Part shown: positions 7,131 to 9,568 of the stretch, piece after piece
How positions within the stretch are numbered: position 1 is the first letter of the stretch
How the letters are laid out: each line of letters begins with the position of its first letter
NCBI GenBank assembly: GCA_023228745.1
Contig: JALOAP010000089.1
Coordinates: forward strand, 1 to 9,568
DNA from: Dehalococcoidia bacterium
GTDB taxonomy: Bacteria; Chloroflexota; Dehalococcoidia; Tepidiformales; Tepidiformaceae
Reading direction: 5' to 3'
Length of the DNA: 9,568 bases
The notes under the pieces: generated by a model
What the model was told of the DNA's origin: nothing
What the model saw: only the letters and a program-made list of their open reading frames with translations
Database searches by the model: none
Position numbers and translations under genes: made by a program

Positions 7131-7705
7131 CCACTGAAAACGCTGTTGCCACACCGGCCATTCAGCCCTACAAGCCGGACTTCGGCGCCGAACCGGAGCG
7201 CCTCCAGCCTGTCGATTTCCCCGACGCGAAGGCGGCCTACCGCATTGTGCTCCCCGGCGTGATCCAAACGGGCGCCGATACCGTCCTCGCCGTGAGCCGC
7301 AAGAGCTCCCTCTGGCCGATGACCTTCGGCCTCGCCTGCTGCGCCATCGAAATGATGGGCGCCTTCATGTCGAACCACGACCTCGACCGCTTCGGTATCG
7401 TCCCCTGGGCGAGCCCGCGCCAGAGCGACGTGATGATTGTCTCCGGCACCGTCACCAAGAAAATGGCGCCCGCCGTAAAGCTGCTCTACGAGCAGATGCC
7501 GTCGCCCAAGTACGTCATCTCCATGGGCGCCTGCGCGACCAACGGCGGTCCCTACACCGAGTACGACCGCGTGCTCCAGGGTGTGGACAAGGTCATCCCG
7601 GTCGATGTCTACGTCCCCGGCTGCCCGCCGCGGCCCGAGTCCCTTCTCGACGGCATGCTGGCGCTGCAGCGAAAGATCATGGAAGAAAAGAAGATGGTCG
7701 GATGA
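7127..7705 (+). CDS. nuoB: NADH-quinone oxidoreductase subunit B
   Basis: NuoB carries the terminal [4Fe-4S] cluster N2 that passes electrons to quinone. In this 192-residue protein all four ligands are visible: adjacent Cys71-Cys72 in FGLACCAIEMM, Cys136 in ISMGACATNGG, and Cys166 in YVPGCPPRPE. The conserved SDVMIVSGTVTKKMAP segment (100-114) is also intact. The N-terminal 35 residues are variable and probably flexible. I chose the ATG at 7127-7129, which overlaps the nuoA stop and has GGAG five bases upstream; a GTG two codons earlier (7121) is in frame but has no better site. Translational coupling to nuoA is likely. Confidence 0.97.
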   Translation: MTTENAVATPAIQPYKPDFGAEPERLQPVDFPDAKAAYRIVLPGVIQTGADTVLAVSRKSSLWPMTFGLACCAIEMMGAFMSNHDLDRFGIVPWASPRQSDVMIVSGTVTKKMAPAVKLLYEQMPSPKYVISMGACATNGGPYTEYDRVLQGVDKVIPVDVYVPGCPPRPESLLDGMLALQRKIMEEKKMVG

Positions 7706-8256
7706 GCAAGAAGGCCCGGGTGACCATGCCCTATCCGATTGGCAAGCAGGTGCCGCACAGCGACCTGCGTGGCCTTGTCGAGCGTGTGCTCAAGGAGGTT
7801 CCTGTCGAATTCTCCGAGAATTCGACCGACCTCGACGTCACCGTCCAGGCCGATGACCTGCTGCGCTTCGTCACCGGCCTGCGCGATCGCAAGGAGCTTG
7901 CCTTCGACTTCCTCCGCAACATCAGCGGCGTTGATTTTGGCGAAGAAGGCATGGCCCTGAAGTACAACTTCTACTCCTTCAAGTACGGCCATGCGCTCCA
8001 GGTCACCGTGCCGCTGCGCGCCGCTGGCGAACCGCACCCGGTCGTGCCCTCGCTGGACTCGCTCTATCCCTCCGCGAACTGGCATGAGCGCGAAGCACAC
8101 GAAATGTTCGGAATCGATTTCGAAGGGCACCCAAACCTGAAGAATCTCTTCCTCGAAGACGACCTGCACATCCATCCGCTGCTCAAGTCCCACCCGCTAC
8201 AGGCGGCGGAAATCCTCCAGGGCATCGAGAGCGGCCCACCGGGGTTCACGTTCTAA
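7702..8256 (+). CDS. nuoC: NADH-quinone oxidoreductase subunit C
   Basis: NuoC (30 kDa subunit family) is a structural subunit of the complex I connecting module, binding NuoD. At 184 residues it is a separate protein, not fused to NuoD as in E. coli. The family signature is plain: ANWHEREAHEMFGIDFEGHPNL (residues 125-146), preceded by the domain FLRNISGVDFG and by YNFYSFKYGHALQVTVPL. The start overlaps the nuoB stop as ATGA and has only a weak purine stretch upstream, which fits translational coupling. nuoD begins two bases after its TAA. Confidence 0.96.
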   Translation: MSKKARVTMPYPIGKQVPHSDLRGLVERVLKEVPVEFSENSTDLDVTVQADDLLRFVTGLRDRKELAFDFLRNISGVDFGEEGMALKYNFYSFKYGHALQVTVPLRAAGEPHPVVPSLDSLYPSANWHEREAHEMFGIDFEGHPNLKNLFLEDDLHIHPLLKSHPLQAAEILQGIESGPPGFTF

Positions 8257-8258
8257 TC

Positions 8259-9407
8259 ATGAGCATCTGGCCCGAAGAAAGAGTCATCGCGCCCGGCGAG
8301 GCCGAATTCGACACGGTCGATATGACCGTGAACATCGGCCCCGCGCACCCCGCTACGCACGGGGTGTTCCGCATGGTCCTTACCGTCGACGGCGAACTCG
8401 TCGTCGGCTGTGAGCCATATATTGGGTATCTCCATCGCGGGCTGGAAAAGCTCAGCGAAAACAACGACTACCGCCAGGCTATGGGCTACTGGGACCGGAC
8501 CGACTACCTCGCCGGTATGGCCTGCGAAGTCGCCTACTGCATGGCCGTGGAAAAGCTCGGTGGCATCGAAGTCCCCGAGCGCGCCGAGTACATCCGGGTC
8601 ATCATGGCCGAGCTCTCGCGCCTCAATTCGCACTTCATGTTCCTCGGCGCCTTCGGGCAGGACGTCGGCTCCTTCGGCACGACCTTCACGTGGGCGTGGC
8701 GCGAGCGCGAGCGCATCTACGACCTCATGGAAGAGGTTGCCGGCGACCGCATGTTCCCCACCTACATTCGCCCCGGCGGCGTTTCGATGGACCTGCCGGA
8801 AAACTTCGAGGCTCGTTGCCGCTGGGTCCTCGAGTCGGCGCGGAAGGGCATCGACGACTTCGACAAGCTCCTCACCGGCAACGAAATCTTCGTCGAGCGC
8901 TGCCGCGACCTCTCGCCGATCACCCCCGAACGTGCGATTGCGCTTGGCCTCACCGGCCCAATGATTCGCGCGACCGGCCTGCCCTGGGACCTCCGCCGTG
9001 CCGAGCCCTACAGCGTCTATCCGGAGCTCGACTTCGATATTCCCGTCGGTCTCCAGGGTGACGTCTTCGATCGCTACTGGGTTCGCCTCGCCGAGATGTA
9101 CCAGAGCGTCCGCATCATCGAGCAGTGCCTCGACAAGATGCCGCAAGGTCTCGTGCTCAATCCGGACCTTCCGAAGACCCTTCGTATCGAGAGCGGTGAA
9201 TGCTACGTCCGCTACGAAGGCACGAAGGGTGAATACGGGGTCTACGGCCTCGCGCGCGGCGGCAATAAGCCGTACCGCATGAAGCTCCGCTCCCCCAGTT
9301 TCTGCAACCTCTCCGGTTTGCAGGAGATGGTCGTTGGCACCTACCTCGCCGACGCCATCATCATCCTCGGTTCGCTCGATATCGTGCTGGGCGAGGTGGA
9401 CAAATAA
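8259..9407 (+). CDS. nuoD: NADH-quinone oxidoreductase subunit D
   Basis: NuoD (49 kDa subunit) forms most of the quinone-binding pocket and derives from NiFe-hydrogenase large subunits. It is 382 residues, near full length. HPATHG at 30-35 supplies His34, and WDRTDYL at 78-84 supplies Tyr83; their 49-residue spacing equals that of the quinone-contacting His38/Tyr87 of Thermus Nqo4. Other landmarks are GCEPYIGYLHRGLEKL (50-65), ELSRLNSHFMFLG, YIRPGGV, GLTGPMIRATG and the C-terminal IILGSLDIVLGEVDK. The start is two bases after nuoC with a weak ribosome site, so coupling is likely. Its TAA shares a base with the nuoH ATG. Confidence 0.97.
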   Translation: MSIWPEERVIAPGEAEFDTVDMTVNIGPAHPATHGVFRMVLTVDGELVVGCEPYIGYLHRGLEKLSENNDYRQAMGYWDRTDYLAGMACEVAYCMAVEKLGGIEVPERAEYIRVIMAELSRLNSHFMFLGAFGQDVGSFGTTFTWAWRERERIYDLMEEVAGDRMFPTYIRPGGVSMDLPENFEARCRWVLESARKGIDDFDKLLTGNEIFVERCRDLSPITPERAIALGLTGPMIRATGLPWDLRRAEPYSVYPELDFDIPVGLQGDVFDRYWVRLAEMYQSVRIIEQCLDKMPQGLVLNPDLPKTLRIESGECYVRYEGTKGEYGVYGLARGGNKPYRMKLRSPSFCNLSGLQEMVVGTYLADAIIILGSLDIVLGEVDK

Positions 9408-9568
9408 TGCCGTTCGCAGACCCTCTGTTTGGACTCCCGAGCTGGGTCGACGCCATCATCCGCGTCGTCATCATCTCGCTCGTCATGACCGTCGTCGTCA
9501 TGTACCTCACGTATGGCGAGCGGAAGGTGATCGCCCGCTTCCAGCAGCGCATGGGCCCCATGAAGACC
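9407..9568 (+). CDS. nuoH: NADH-quinone oxidoreductase subunit H (3' end outside the window)
   Basis: The first 54 residues are visible. NuoH is the membrane subunit that completes the quinone tunnel against NuoB and NuoD. The N-terminus begins MPFADPLFGLPSW, followed by a hydrophobic first helix of about 20-25 residues (16-40), and then TYGERKVIARFQQRMGP, the highly conserved NuoH loop (ERK...R.QxRxGP). The ATG overlaps the last base of the nuoD stop (TAATG), and GAGG lies about ten bases upstream. Its position directly after nuoD means nuoEFG are not at the usual place. Confidence 0.94.
   Translation, partial: MPFADPLFGLPSWVDAIIRVVIISLVMTVVVMYLTYGERKVIARFQQRMGPMKT

Overview
This is a high-GC bacterial window made almost entirely of core genes. 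I read it as a chromosome segment of a Chloroflexota-like organism (for example a Tepidiforma/Dehalococcoidia-type thermophile). That placement is an inference from the HrcA/CIRCE heat-shock system, the nuoABCD-H order and the general look of the proteins; no rRNA or other marker is present to prove it.

Left part (1-1250). The window opens inside an HtpX-like M48 membrane zinc protease gene on the + strand. This converges on a DinB-family metal-binding helical-bundle gene on the - strand. The DinB gene appears to have its own promoter and may be leaderless. A strong 34-base hairpin at 1181-1214 separates it from the dnaK transcript.

Heat-shock operon (1253-5023, - strand). The order is hrcA, grpE, dnaK, with no dnaJ after dnaK. 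A perfect CIRCE operator (9-9-9) lies just upstream of hrcA, so the operon encodes its own repressor. HrcA represses, the DnaK chaperone does the work, and GrpE is its nucleotide exchange factor. HtpX at the left edge is functionally related (membrane protein quality control) but is transcribed in the opposite direction.

Middle (5170-6560, + strand). Divergent from hrcA is a 214-residue protein with a C-terminal HNH nuclease domain. Its N-terminal region looks like an SRA-type base-reading domain, so it may be a modification-dependent restriction enzyme. It ends 11 bases before nadD (nicotinate-nucleotide adenylyltransferase, NAD biosynthesis), so the two may be co-transcribed. nadD has a Pro/Ser/Ala-rich internal insertion and an unusual C-terminal tail. 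Both coincide with 7-base-periodic repeats, and a further 7-base-periodic array follows the gene.

Right part (6561-9568, + strand). A leader of about 200 bases contains a CRP/FNR-like palindrome and precedes the respiratory complex I genes nuoA, nuoB, nuoC, nuoD and the start of nuoH. These are tightly packed with start/stop overlaps. nuoH directly follows nuoD, so nuoE, nuoF and nuoG are not at their E. coli or Thermus position.

The most novel-looking items are the SRA-like/HNH protein and the heptamer repeats that seem to have entered nadD. Everything else is conventional.
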